This document shows positions 1 through 8,098 of a stretch of DNA of 49,730 nucleotides, in pieces (within the stretch, counting starts at the first letter, position 1; the number at the start of each line of letters is the position of its first letter). The stretch covers positions 1-49,730 of the forward strand of contig MKJX01000192.1 in assembly GCA_001942415.1 (NCBI GenBank), read 5' to 3'. Both the position numbers and the translations under genes were made by a program. Source of the stretch: Pseudonocardia sp. CNS-139 (GTDB lineage Bacteria > Actinomycetota > Actinomycetes > Mycobacteriales > Pseudonocardiaceae). The notes under the pieces are model-generated. The model ran no database searches and was not told the origin of the DNA. It saw only the letters and a program-made list of their open reading frames with translations.

Positions 1-1585
1 GACGCGCGTGAAGAGGTCGTCGTCGCGCAGCCAGCGCCCGGCGATCTGCGGGCTGAGCGACGAGGTCGCCCACGTGTCCATGACGTCGGGGTCGGCGGTG
101 AAGCCGCCGGGCCGGTCGCGCTGGTCGGCGGTGTGGCCGGGCGGGACGTCGGAGCTGGGGTCGACCGGGAGTGTGTCCTCGGCCGCGACGATCGGCCGGT
201 CGTGGACGGGCTCGCCGTGCTCGTCCAGCGGGTACCAGACCGGGAACGGGACGCCGAAGAACCGCTGGCGGCTGACCAGCCAGTCGCCGTTGAGGCCCTC
301 GACCCAGCTCTCGTACCGGGCCCGCATGTACTCCGGGTGCCAGGTCAGCTCCCGGCCGCGGGCGAGCAGCGCCGCGCGCAGGTCGCGTCGCGGCCGCCGT
401 TGCGCAGGTACCACTGCCGCGTGGTGACGATCTCCAGCGGCCGTTCGCCCTTCTCGTAGAACTTCACGGCGTGGACGATCGGGCGCGGCTCCCCGACGAG
501 CCGCCCGCCCGCCCGCAGCCGCGCGACGACCCGCTCGCGGGCCGTGTGCGGGGTGGCCCCGGCCAGCTCGGCGTACGCGTCCGGATCGACGCCGGGCGGC
601 GGCTCGGGCCGGAACCGGCCGTCGTCACCGATCACGGCGCGAGTCGGCAGTTGCAGCTCGCGCCACCAGACGACGTCGGTGGTGTCGCCGAACGTGCAGA
701 CCATCGCGATGCCCGACCCCTTCTCCGGGTCGGCGGCGCGGTGCGCGAGCACCGGCACGTCGACGCCGAAGACGGGCGTGCGCACGGTGGTGCCGAAGAG
801 CGGGCGGTAGCGCTCGTCGTCGGGGTGCGCGACGAGCGCGACGCACGCCGGCAGCAGCTCGGGCCGGGTGGTGGAGACGGTGACGTCCGCGCCGTCGGGC
901 CGGGCGAAGAGCAGGTCGTGGTAGGCGCCGGGGCGTTCCCGGTCCTCCAGCTCGGCCTGCGCGACGGCCGTGCGGAACGTGACGTCCCACAGCGTCGGCG
1001 CCTCGGTGCGGTACGCCTCGCCGCGGGCGAGGTTGCGCAGGAACGCGCGCTGCGCGACGGCGCGCGAGTGCCCGTCGATGGTCTGGTAGGTCATCGACCA
1101 GTCGACCGACAGCCCGAGCCGGCGCCAGAGCTGCTCGAACACGGCCTCGTCCGCGTCGGTGAGCCGCTCGCACAGCTCGACGAAGTTGCGCCGCGAGACC
1201 GGGACCTGCCGGTCGCCGGGGCGCTCCGGCGGCGCGAACGCGGGGTCGTAGGGCAGCGCGGGGTCGCAGCGGACGCCGTAGTGGTTCTGCACCCGGCGCT
1301 CGGTGGGCAGGCCGTTGTCGTCCCAGCCCATCGGGTAGAAGACGGCGCGTCCGCGCATGCGCTGGTAGCGCGCGACCGCGTCGGTGTGGGTGTAGGAGAA
1401 CACGTGCCCGACGTGCAGTGACCCGCTCACCGTGGGCGGCGGCGTGTCGATGGAGAACACCTCGGCCCGCGGCCGGGTGCGGTCGAACGTGTATACGCCC
1501 AGCTCGTCCCATCGGGCGGCCCACTTCGCTCCAAGCCGTCGATCGTGGGCCGTTCCGGCAGGTGCACGGGAACGGGCTGTGTCAT
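1..1585 (-). CDS. valS: Valine--tRNA ligase, partial (3' end outside window)
   Basis: Class I aminoacyl-tRNA synthetase that charges tRNA-Val in the cytosol. The HIGH-type motif is visible as SGSLHVGH after a IDTPPPTV stretch near residue 45, followed by the editing (CP1) region. The wording of the catalytic block (MGWDDNGLPTERRV) resembles the archaeal/rickettsial ValRS type rather than the mycobacterial or E. coli type. The start chosen is the ATG at 1585-1583, 6 nt after a TACCTT box, because it gives the N-terminus MTQPVPVHLPERP. Two one-base losses break the frame, near 1531 (GLEAKWAARW) and near 388 (RNGGRD/LRAALLARGREL). The gene runs off the left edge and is divergent from folC. Confidence 0.93.
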
Positions 1586-1591
1586 GCGACA

Positions 1592-1597
1592 AAGGTA
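1592..1597 (-). promoter_or_regulatory. Leaderless -10 box of valS
   Basis: TACCTT on the minus strand, 6 nt before the valS ATG. This spacing puts the transcription start at or next to the start codon, and no Shine-Dalgarno sequence is present. Confidence 0.5.
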
Positions 1598-1646
1598 TCG
1601 GCCGTTCCGGGCGGCCCGCGGCGGGTTCGCCGGGCACCCCGGCTCG

Positions 1647-1652
1647 TAGACT
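1647..1652 (+). promoter_or_regulatory. Leaderless -10 box of folC
   Basis: TAGACT followed by 7 nt and the GTG at 1660. No ribosome-binding site precedes the GTG, which supports both this start and leaderless translation. Confidence 0.55.
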
Positions 1653-1659
1653 CGCCTGC

Positions 1660-3149
1660 GTGACGCGCGAGCAGGACGAGCTGCCCGAGGGCGACGGCGA
1701 GGTGCGGTCGCCGGACGAGGCCGCGGAGGACGCGGTCGTCCAGCACGTCCTGGACGCGATCCGGGGTACGGACACGCCGGACGTCGTGCCGGCGCAGTCG
1801 TCCACGCTGGGCTACGCGGAGTTCCTGGCCGTCGACAAGGAGCTCGACGCGCGCTGGCCGGAGTCGGTCATGGAGCCCTCGCTCGACCGGATCACGGCGC
1901 TGGTGGACGTGCTCGGCGAGCCGCAGCGCGGCTATCCCGTGGTGCACCTGACCGGCACGAACGGCAAGACGTCGGTGGCCCGCATGGTCGACGCGCTGCT
2001 CACCGAGGTGGGCCTGCGCACCGGTCGCTACACCAGCCCGCACCTGCAACGGGTGACCGAACGGATCAACATCGACAACCGGCCCATCACGCCGGAGCGC
2101 TACGTCGAGCTGTACCGCGACGTGAAGCCGTTCGTCGAGCTGGTGGACGCCAAGGAGGGCGTGCCGCTCTCGAAGTTCGAGGTGCTCACGGCGATGGCCT
2201 TCGCCGCGTTCGCGGACGCGCCGGTGGAGGCGGCCGTGGTGGAGGTCGGGCTCGGCGGGCGGTGGGACGCCACCAACGTCGCCGACGGGAACGTCGCCGT
2301 GATCACCCCGGTCGGCCTGGACCACGCCGAGTACCTGGGCAACGACGTGCTCGGCATCGCGCGGGAGAAGTCGGGGATCATCAAGCCGGGCGCGTCGCGG
2401 TGCTGGCGGCGCAGGACCGCGCGGTGGCCGAGGTGCTGCTCGAACGGGCCGTCGAGGTGGACGCGCAGGTCGCGCGCGAGGGCGCCGAGTTCGGCGTGCG
2501 CGAGCGCGAGCTCGCGATCGGCGGCCAGCGGCTGAGCCTGCAGGGCCTCTCCGGCACGTACGACGACATCTTTCTGCCGCTGCACGGCGAGCACCAGGCG
2601 AGCAACGCGGCCATCGCGCTCGCCGCGGCGGAGGCGCTGCTGGGCGCCGGACCGCGGCAGGGGCTCGACGCCGACGCGGTGCGCGCGGCGTTCGCGTCGG
2701 TGCAGTCGCCGGGCCGGCTGGAGCGGCTCGCGGCCGGGCAGGGCGGGCCGACGATCCTCACCGACGCCGCGCACAACCCGCACGGCGCCCGCGCCCTGGC
2801 GGCCGCGCTGACCACGGACTTCCGGTTCACCCGGCTCGTCGGCGTGGTCGCGGCGCTGCGCGACAAGGACGTCCGGGGGATGCTCGACGAGCTCGAGCCG
2901 GTGCTCAACGAGATCGTGGTCAGCGCCAACTCCTCGCCGCGCGCCATGGACCCCGACGAGCTGGGCGCGCTCGCCGTCGAGGTGTTCGGGGCGGAGCGGG
3001 TGAGCGTCGAGCCGGTGCTCGCCGAGGCGATCCAGCAGGCCGGCGAGCTGGCCGAGGAGGGTTGCGAGTCCGGCGTCGGCGTGATCGTCACCGGCTCGGT
3101 CGTCACGGCCGGGCAGGCCCGGACGATCTTCGGCAAGGAGCCCGCGTGA
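1660..3149 (+). CDS. folC: Bifunctional folylpolyglutamate synthase/dihydrofolate synthase
   Basis: Mur-ligase-family enzyme that adds glutamate to dihydropteroate and folates. The ATP loop HLTGTNGKTS lies near residue 95, and further family blocks are VVEVGLGGRWDATNV, ITPVGLDH and, in the C-terminal ligase domain, LTDAAHNPHG. The acidic N-terminal extension before the Mur core is usual in actinobacteria. The GTG start at 1660 follows a TAGACT box by 7 nt. One base appears lost near 2394 (KPG/VAVLAAQDR), which splits the gene into two overlapping frames. The stop overlaps the next start (GTGA). It lies between valS and DUF4233 as in mycobacteria. Confidence 0.95.
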
Positions 3150-3520
3150 CCGCTCCCGACCCCATGAAGGGCGTGCGCGGGGTCTTCGCCGCGACGCTCA
3201 CGCTGGAGGCGATCGTCGTCGCGCTGGCGCTGCTGGTGCTGCCGAAGTTCGGCGAGGGCGCCACTCCGCTGGGCGTGGGGCTGATCGCCGCACTGGCCGT
3301 GCTGATGGTCGTCGCGGCCGGGCTGCAGCGGCGGCCGTGGGGGCTCGGGCTGGCGCTCGGGCTGCAGGTCGCGATGATCGCCTGCGGGCTGCTCGTGCCG
3401 GCGCTGGGGATCATGGGTGTGGTGTTCGCGCTGGTCTGGGGCGGGTTGCTGCTGCTGCGGCGGGACCTCGCGCAGAAGATGGCCCGGGGCGAGCTGCCGA
3501 GCCAGCGCACCGGCGACTGA
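3146..3520 (+). CDS. DUF4233 family small membrane protein
   Basis: A 124-residue protein of unknown function, intact here. It has about four hydrophobic segments (residues about 14-32, 43-60, 66-84 and 86-104) and a basic, polar C-terminus, so it should be an inner-membrane protein. The GTG start overlaps the folC stop by 4 nt, indicating translational coupling. The family is recognised mainly by its conserved place between folC and ndk in actinobacteria (the Rv2446c position). The function cannot be read from the sequence. Confidence 0.9.
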   Translation: MTAPDPMKGVRGVFAATLTLEAIVVALALLVLPKFGEGATPLGVGLIAALAVLMVVAAGLQRRPWGLGLALGLQVAMIACGLLVPALGIMGVVFALVWGGLLLLRRDLAQKMARGELPSQRTGD

Positions 3521-3559
3521 CGCCCGTCCCCTGACACCCGGCCGCGCCCGGTCCGTCGA

Positions 3560-3565
3560 TACCCT
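3560..3565 (+). promoter_or_regulatory. Leaderless -10 box of ndk
   Basis: TACCCT followed by 6 nt and the GTG start of ndk at 3572. No Shine-Dalgarno sequence is visible. Confidence 0.45.
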
Positions 3566-3571
3566 GCGCGG

Positions 3572-3982
3572 GTGACTGAACGCACCCTGGTCCTCGTCAA
3601 GCCCGACGGTGTCGAGCGCAAGCTCGTCGGCGAGGTCATCGCCCGCATCGAGCGCAAGGGCCTCTCCCTCGTCGCCCTGGAGCTGCGCACGGTGGAGCGC
3701 TCGATCGCCGAGCAGCACTACGCCGAGCACGACGGCAAGCCGTTCTTCGGCGACCTGCTGGAGTTCATCACGTCCGGGCCGGTCGTGGCGGCGGTGGTCG
3801 AGGGGCCGCGGGCGATCGCCGCGTTCCGCCAGCTCGCGGGCGGCACCGACCCCGTCGCGAAGGCGACGCCGGGCACGATCCGCGGCGACTTCGGCCTGGA
3901 GACCCAGTTCAACCTGGTGCACGGCTCCGACTCGCCGGAGAGTGCCGAGCGCGAGATCAAGCTCTGGTTCCCCCACCTCTGA
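3572..3982 (+). CDS. ndk: Nucleoside-diphosphate kinase
   Basis: Transfers the gamma phosphate of ATP to NDPs through a phospho-histidine to balance NTP pools. The frame is complete at 136 residues, the usual length. It starts [15 protein letters not shown], carries the family block RPFF-like [17 protein letters not shown] and the active-site histidine in NLVHGSDS near residue 116, and ends EIKLWFPHL. The GTG start at 3572 is 6 nt after a TACCCT box. Its TGA overlaps the ATG of the following GNAT gene (TGATG), so the two are probably coupled. Confidence 0.97.
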   Translation: MTERTLVLVKPDGVERKLVGEVIARIERKGLSLVALELRTVERSIAEQHYAEHDGKPFFGDLLEFITSGPVVAAVVEGPRAIAAFRQLAGGTDPVAKATPGTIRGDFGLETQFNLVHGSDSPESAEREIKLWFPHL

Positions 3983-4499
3983 TGCAGCCGCACCTCGTCA
4001 CCGAGGTGCACCCGGGCCTGGCCGACGCGCTGGGCACGCTGTGGGTCGCCGTCTCGCGTGCGGGCGGGGCCGTGGGGTTCGTGCCCGACTCGCCCGAGGA
4101 CGAGATCCGCGCGGCCGCCGCGACGACGGTCGCCGCCGTCGCGGCGGGCACCCAGCGGATGCTGGTCGTCGAGGACGGCGCCGCGCTGGCCGGCACGGTG
4201 TTCGTGCGGCCCGGTGAGGGCCCGCGGCTCGGGCACCGGGGTGACGTGCTGCGGCTGATGGTGCGTCCCGACCTGCAGGGCCGTGGCCTGGGCCGGGCCC
4301 TGCTGGACGCCGCGGTGGCCGAGGCGAGGGCGCTCGGGCTCGAACAGCTGCTGCTCTCCGCCCGCGGCGGTACCGACCTGCCCGCGTCTACGCGAAGCAG
4401 GGCTGGACGGCGGTCGGCGTGTGGCCGGGGGCGTTGCGGCTCGGGCCCGGTCCCGGCGGCCTGCGGGACGAGCACTGGTTCCAGCTGCGGCTCAGCTGA
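3982..4499 (+). CDS. GNAT family N-acetyltransferase
   Basis: Predicted acetyl-CoA-dependent acyltransferase of about 172 residues with an unknown acceptor. The acetyl-CoA loop is seen as VRPDLQGRGLGRALL near residues 92-106, preceded by the LRLMV strand. The C-terminal part, in a shifted frame, reads VYAKQGWTAVGVWPGALRLG and ends QLRLS. The frame break, probably one lost base, is near 4384. The start overlaps the ndk stop. Nothing in the context reveals the substrate. Confidence 0.85.
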
Positions 4500-4594
4500 C
4501 CGCCTGCGCCTCCTGCTGCTGCGCGCGCAGCTCCTCGCCCATGAGCCGGCGGGCGAGTTCCGAAACGTCCAGGCTTTCTGTCGGGGTGCGCGGC

Positions 4595-4600
4595 TACCGT
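4595..4600 (+). promoter_or_regulatory. Leaderless -10 box of the ABC exporter operon
   Basis: TACCGT, then 7 nt, then the GTG at 4608. It marks the likely start of the three-gene exporter transcript. Confidence 0.5.
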
Positions 4601-4607
4601 CGGGTCC

Positions 4608-5529
4608 GTGGCTGACGGACTGGTGCAGGCGCGGGGCCTGCGCAAGCGCTTCGGGGACTTCGAGGCAGTACGGGGCATCGACGTCGACGTGGCGCGCGGC
4701 GAGGTGTTCGGCTTCCTCGGGCCCAACGGGGCCGGGAAGTCGTCCACCATGCGGATGATCGCGTGCGTCTCGCCGCGGTCGGACGGGTCGCTGCAGGTAC
4801 TGGGCATGGACCCGGAGTCGCAGGGGCCGCGCATCCGGGCCCGCATCGGTGTCGTCCCGCAGCTGGACAACCTCGACCAGGAGCTCACCGTCCGGCAGAA
4901 CCTGGAGATCTACGGGCGCTACTTCGGGCTCCCGAAGGCGCACGTCCGGGCCAAGGCCGCGGAGCTGCTGGAGTTCGCGCAGCTCACCGACCGGGCGGAC
5001 GCGCCGGTCGAGCCGCTCTCCGGCGGCATGAAACGGCGGCTCACGATCGCCCGCGCGCTCGTCAACGACCCGGAGCTGCTGCTGCTCGACGAGCCGACCA
5101 CCGGGCTCGACCCGCAGGCCCGGCATCTGCTGTGGGAGCGGCTCTACCGGCTCAAACGCGAGGGCGTCACCCAGATCATCACCACCCACTACATGGACGA
5201 GGCCGAGCAGCTGTGCGACCGGCTCGTCGTGATGGACGGCGGGCAGATCGTGGCGGAGGGCTCGCCGGCCGAGCTGATCGAGCGCCACTCCACGCGCGAG
5301 GTGCTGGAGCTGCGGTTCGCGCCGGAGGACCGGCCGGCGCCGGAGGAGCTGGCGGCGTTCGCCGAGCGCGTCGAGGAGCTGCCCGACCGGCTGCTGCTCT
5401 ACACGGCCGACGGCGAGCACGCGCAGGCCGAGCTGGCCCGCTCGGGCCGCGTCCGCTCTCGGCGCTCGTGCGCCGGTCCTCGCTGGAGGACGTGTTCCTC
5501 CGGCTCACCGGCCGGACCTGGTGGACTGA
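4608..5529 (+). CDS. ABC transporter ATP-binding protein, DrrA-type
   Basis: ATPase of a drug/lipid-type exporter of about 307 residues. Walker [10 protein letters not shown] is at residues about 38-46, the Q-loop is in [10 protein letters not shown], the signature is [10 protein letters not shown], Walker [14 protein letters not shown], and the H-loop is in [12 protein letters not shown]. The DrrA-family C-terminus ([20 protein letters not shown]) is present but shifted. One base is missing near 5450 and another near 5517. After both, the frame ends LVD with TGA at 5527-5529, overlapping the ATG of the permease (TGATG). As sequenced, the two breaks fuse this gene artificially to the permease. 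Confidence 0.92.
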
Positions 5530-6359
5530 TGACCGCCGTCGAGACCGTGCCGCGGTCGGCCGGGCGGGTGCCCGGTCCGGTCGGCGGCGTGCTGATCGTC
5601 GTCGAGCACATGTGGCTCTGGTACCGCGGCAACTGGCGGGCCACCGTGGTGTCGTCGGTGCTGCAGCCGCTGCTCTTCCTGCTGGCGTTCGGGGTCGGCT
5701 TCGGGGCGCTGGTCGACTCGACCGGGGGCGCGGCGGCCGCCACGGGCGTGTGCCGTACCTGGTGTGGCTCGCGCCGCGCTGCTCGCCGTCTCGGCCGTGC
5801 AGACGGGGGTGTTCGAGTCCACCTACCGGTGCTGTCGGGCTTCAAGTGGCAGCGGATCTACCACGCGATGACGGCCGGGCCGATCGCGCCGGGCCAGGTC
5901 GCGCTGGGCCACCTGCTGTGGGTCGCGCTCAAGACCGCCGGCGCCGGTGCGGTCTACGTGGTGGTGATCGCGCTGGTCGGCGGCGTCGCCGGGCCGGGCG
6001 TCGTGCTGTCGCTGCTGGTGTCGGTGCTGGCCGGGGCGGCCGTCGCCGCGCCCGTCACGGCGTTCGCGGCCACGCTGGAGAGCGAGGGCTCGGCGTTCAC
6101 CGCGCTCTTCCGGTTCGTGGTCGTGCCGATGACGCTCTTCTCCGGCACGTTCTTCCCGGTCGACCGGCTGCCGGGCTGGCTGCAGCCGGTCGCCTGGGTC
6201 TCCCCGCTGTGGCACGGCACCGAGCTGGCCAGGGCCGCGGCGCTGGGCGCCGGGCCGCCGCCGCTCGTGCTGCTCGGCCACACCGCATACCTGCTCGCCC
6301 TGCTCGGCGTCGGCGTCGCGCTGGCCGTGCGCCTCTTCACGAGGAGGTTGGAGCCGTGA
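5529..6359 (+). CDS. ABC-2 type permease, first subunit
   Basis: Inner-membrane subunit of the exporter with about six hydrophobic segments. It starts [13 protein letters not shown], and the soluble N-terminus leads into WRATVVSSVLQPLLFLLAFGVG. The ABC-2 region FRFVVVPMTLFSGTFFPVDR, about two-thirds along, is typical of DrrB/NodJ-like permeases. The stretch around 5750-5825 needs three one-base insertions to restore VPYLVWLAP...VFESTYPVLSGFKWQ. The start overlaps the ATPase stop, and the stop overlaps the next GTG. Confidence 0.88.
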   Translation: MTAVETVPRSAGRVPGPVGGVLIVVEHMWLWYRGNWRATVVSSVLQPLLFLLAFGVGFGALVDSTGGAAAATGVCRTWCGSRRAARRLGRADGGVRVHLPVLSGFKWQRIYHAMTAGPIAPGQVALGHLLWVALKTAGAGAVYVVVIALVGGVAGPGVVLSLLVSVLAGAAVAAPVTAFAATLESEGSAFTALFRFVVVPMTLFSGTFFPVDRLPGWLQPVAWVSPLWHGTELARAAALGAGPPPLVLLGHTAYLLALLGVGVALAVRLFTRRLEP

Positions 6360-7186
6360 CCGCGGTTGCGCCCCCGCCGCCGGCCCCGTCGCGGATCGTG
6401 CGGCTGCTCCCGGCCGGGAGCTACGCCGGACGCGCCCACACGCTGCTGCTGCGCTCGGCCACGGCGTCGCGCACCACGTGGCTGGCGTTCGTCTCCGGGT
6501 TCGCGGAGCCGGTGTTCTACCTGCTCGCCATGGGGCAGGGGCTCGGGTCGCTGGTCGGCACGCTGCCCGGCCCGGACGGCGCGCCCATCAGCTACGCGGC
6601 GTTCATCGCGCCGGGGCTGCTCGCGGCGTCGGCCATGAACGGCGCGGTGTTCGACTCGACGTACAACGTGTTCTTCAAGCTCAAGTACGGGCGGCTCTAC
6701 GAGGCGATGCTCGCCACACCGCTCGGCCCGGTCGACATCGCGCTGGGCGAGATCGGCTGGGCGCTGCTGCGCGGCGGGCTCTACGCGCTGGGGTTCCTGG
6801 CGGTGATGGGCGGCTTCGGGCTGCTGGTCTCGCCGTGGGCGCTGCTCGCGCTGCCGGCGGCGCTCGTGGTGGCGTTCGCGTTCGCCGCGGTCGGGATGGC
6901 GGCCACGTCGTACATGCGGTCGTGGCAGGACTTCGACCTGGTCACGCTCCTGGTGCTGCCGATGTTCCTGTTCTCCACCACCTTCTTCCCGCTCTCGGTC
7001 TACCCCCGGTGGCTGCAGGTCGTGGTCGAGTGCCTGCCGCTCTACCACGCGGTGGAGCTGATGCGCGGGCTCACCACCGGCGCCGTCCACCTGGGGATGC
7101 TGGGCAACCTGGCGTACTTCGCCGTGATGATCGGGGTGGGGGTGGTGGTGGCGACGCGCCGGCTCGACGTCCTCCTCCTGAAGTAG
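6356..7186 (+). CDS. ABC-2 type permease, second subunit
   Basis: Intact 276-residue paralogue of the previous permease, so the exporter probably works with a heterodimeric membrane part. Family marks are YNVFFKLKYGRLYEAMLATPL in the middle and LVLPMFLFSTTFFPLSVYPRW near residues 195-217. There are about six membrane segments. A GAGGAGG ribosome-binding site lies about 8 nt before the GTG at 6356. The transported substrate cannot be told from sequence. Drug or lipid-linked cargo is the family norm. Confidence 0.92.
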   Translation: MTAVAPPPPAPSRIVRLLPAGSYAGRAHTLLLRSATASRTTWLAFVSGFAEPVFYLLAMGQGLGSLVGTLPGPDGAPISYAAFIAPGLLAASAMNGAVFDSTYNVFFKLKYGRLYEAMLATPLGPVDIALGEIGWALLRGGLYALGFLAVMGGFGLLVSPWALLALPAALVVAFAFAAVGMAATSYMRSWQDFDLVTLLVLPMFLFSTTFFPLSVYPRWLQVVVECLPLYHAVELMRGLTTGAVHLGMLGNLAYFAVMIGVGVVVATRRLDVLLLK

Positions 7187-7215
7187 ACGGGTGGCCGGGT
7201 CGCCGCACGCGGGAC

Positions 7216-7221
7216 GACAAT
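7216..7221 (+). promoter_or_regulatory. Leaderless -10 box of the TspO-like gene
   Basis: GACAAT followed by 7 nt and the ATG at 7229. It favours 7229 over the in-frame ATG at 7220 as the start. Confidence 0.45.
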
Positions 7222-7228
7222 GGCGGCC

Positions 7229-8007
7229 ATGCCGGTCGTGTCGTCCCATCGATCAGCGCTCACCGACCTCGTGCGCAGCACGGTCGTGGCTCTCTTCGCC
7301 GTGCTCCAGGTGCTGGTGGCGGCGCTGGCGGGCCGCCCGATCGGCGAGGTGGCCCGGCAGTACGCGACGCCGCTGCTGCCCGCGGGGTGGGCGTTCGCCG
7401 TGTGGGTGCCGATCTACGCCGGGTTTCTCGCCTACGCGGTCTACCAGCTCCTCCCGCAGCAGCGGGGGCGCGAGGTGCACCGCGAGACGGGCTGGTGGCT
7501 CGTCGCGTCGGCGGTGTTCAACGCCGGGTGGGTGCTGGCCTTCGGGTCCGGGCTGGTGCCGCTGGCCGAGCTGCTGGTCATCGCGCTGCTCGTGACGCTG
7601 GCGGTGGTGTTCGGCCGGCTCACCCGCGCACCGGCGGAGAGCCTCGTGGAACGGGTGGTGCTGCGCGGCACGGTCGCCGTCTACACCGGCTGGGTGTCGC
7701 TCGCGATCGTGGTCGGCACGGCCGCCACGGGTGCCTGGCTCGGGTTGCCGGCTCGGGCGCGCTGGCGGCGATCGCTGCGGTGGTGGTGCTGCTCGCGGTG
7801 GTCGCGATCGTCTGCTGGGTGGTGCTCTCCGGCACGGCGGTCGTCGGCTACGCGGCCGCCGGCATCTGGGCGATCCTCGGCATCGCCCTCAACGACCCCC
7901 CGGCCGCGGTCGTCGTCACGGGCGCGGTGGCCATCGTCATGATCCTGGGAGCCACCACCCGCCGCCTGACCACGGCAGGCAACCCCCGCCGAGCCGCCTT
8001 CGGCTAG
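7229..8007 (+). CDS. TspO/MBR-like (tryptophan-rich sensory) membrane protein
   Basis: Integral membrane protein of about 259 residues with seven or so hydrophobic segments. The tract PAGWAFAVWVPIYAGFLAY near residue 55 and the FNAGWVLAFGSG tract resemble TspO/MBR-type proteins, which bind tetrapyrroles or other hydrophobic ligands. It is longer than classic 160-residue TspO. One base seems lost near 7748, where the frame passes from GAWLGLPA to GSGALAAIAAVVV. Start chosen at 7229 because of the -10 box 7 nt upstream. It is convergent with the 8086-9845 gene. Confidence 0.7.
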
Positions 8008-8019
8008 GGGCTCCGCCCC
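8007..8019 (+). terminator. Short GC hairpin at the TspO-like gene end
   Basis: GGGGC-TCC-GCCCC begins on the last base of the stop codon. There is no T-run, as is common for actinobacterial terminators. It is followed directly by repeat array A. Confidence 0.4.
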
Positions 8020-8021
8020 AA

Positions 8022-8098
8022 CCGCAATATGGCTCCACAATGCACTCGGGCGGGCCCGAAAAGTGCAATATGGCTCCACAATGCGTTAGGCGGGGAGG
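8022..8098. repeat. 41-bp interspersed tandem repeat, array A (2 units)
   Basis: Two copies of the 20-nt core GCAATATGGCTCCACAATGC, starting at 8024 and 8065 (period 41), joined by a linker carrying GGGCGGGCCC. The core is an imperfect palindrome (arms match at 7 of 9 positions). The array fills the gap between two convergent genes, and its right edge contains the stop codon of the minus-strand gene (8086-8088). Related arrays lie at 28847 and 39537. Confidence 0.9.

Noticed and set aside
4608..6359. A 583-residue ATPase-permease fusion protein readable in one frame
   Set aside because: The join skips the conserved DrrA-type C-terminus, which is present in another frame. Two lost bases create the fusion, and a TGATG overlap marks the real gene border.
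2381..7249. Long open frames on the strand opposite folC and the ABC genes
   Set aside because: They are byproducts of high GC at third positions. They are rich in Arg, Pro and Ala and carry no family motif.
8029..8090. Short peptides containing IWLHNA encoded in the 41-bp repeats as real small proteins
   Set aside because: They only reflect translation of the repeat core, lack ribosome-binding sites and change frame between arrays.
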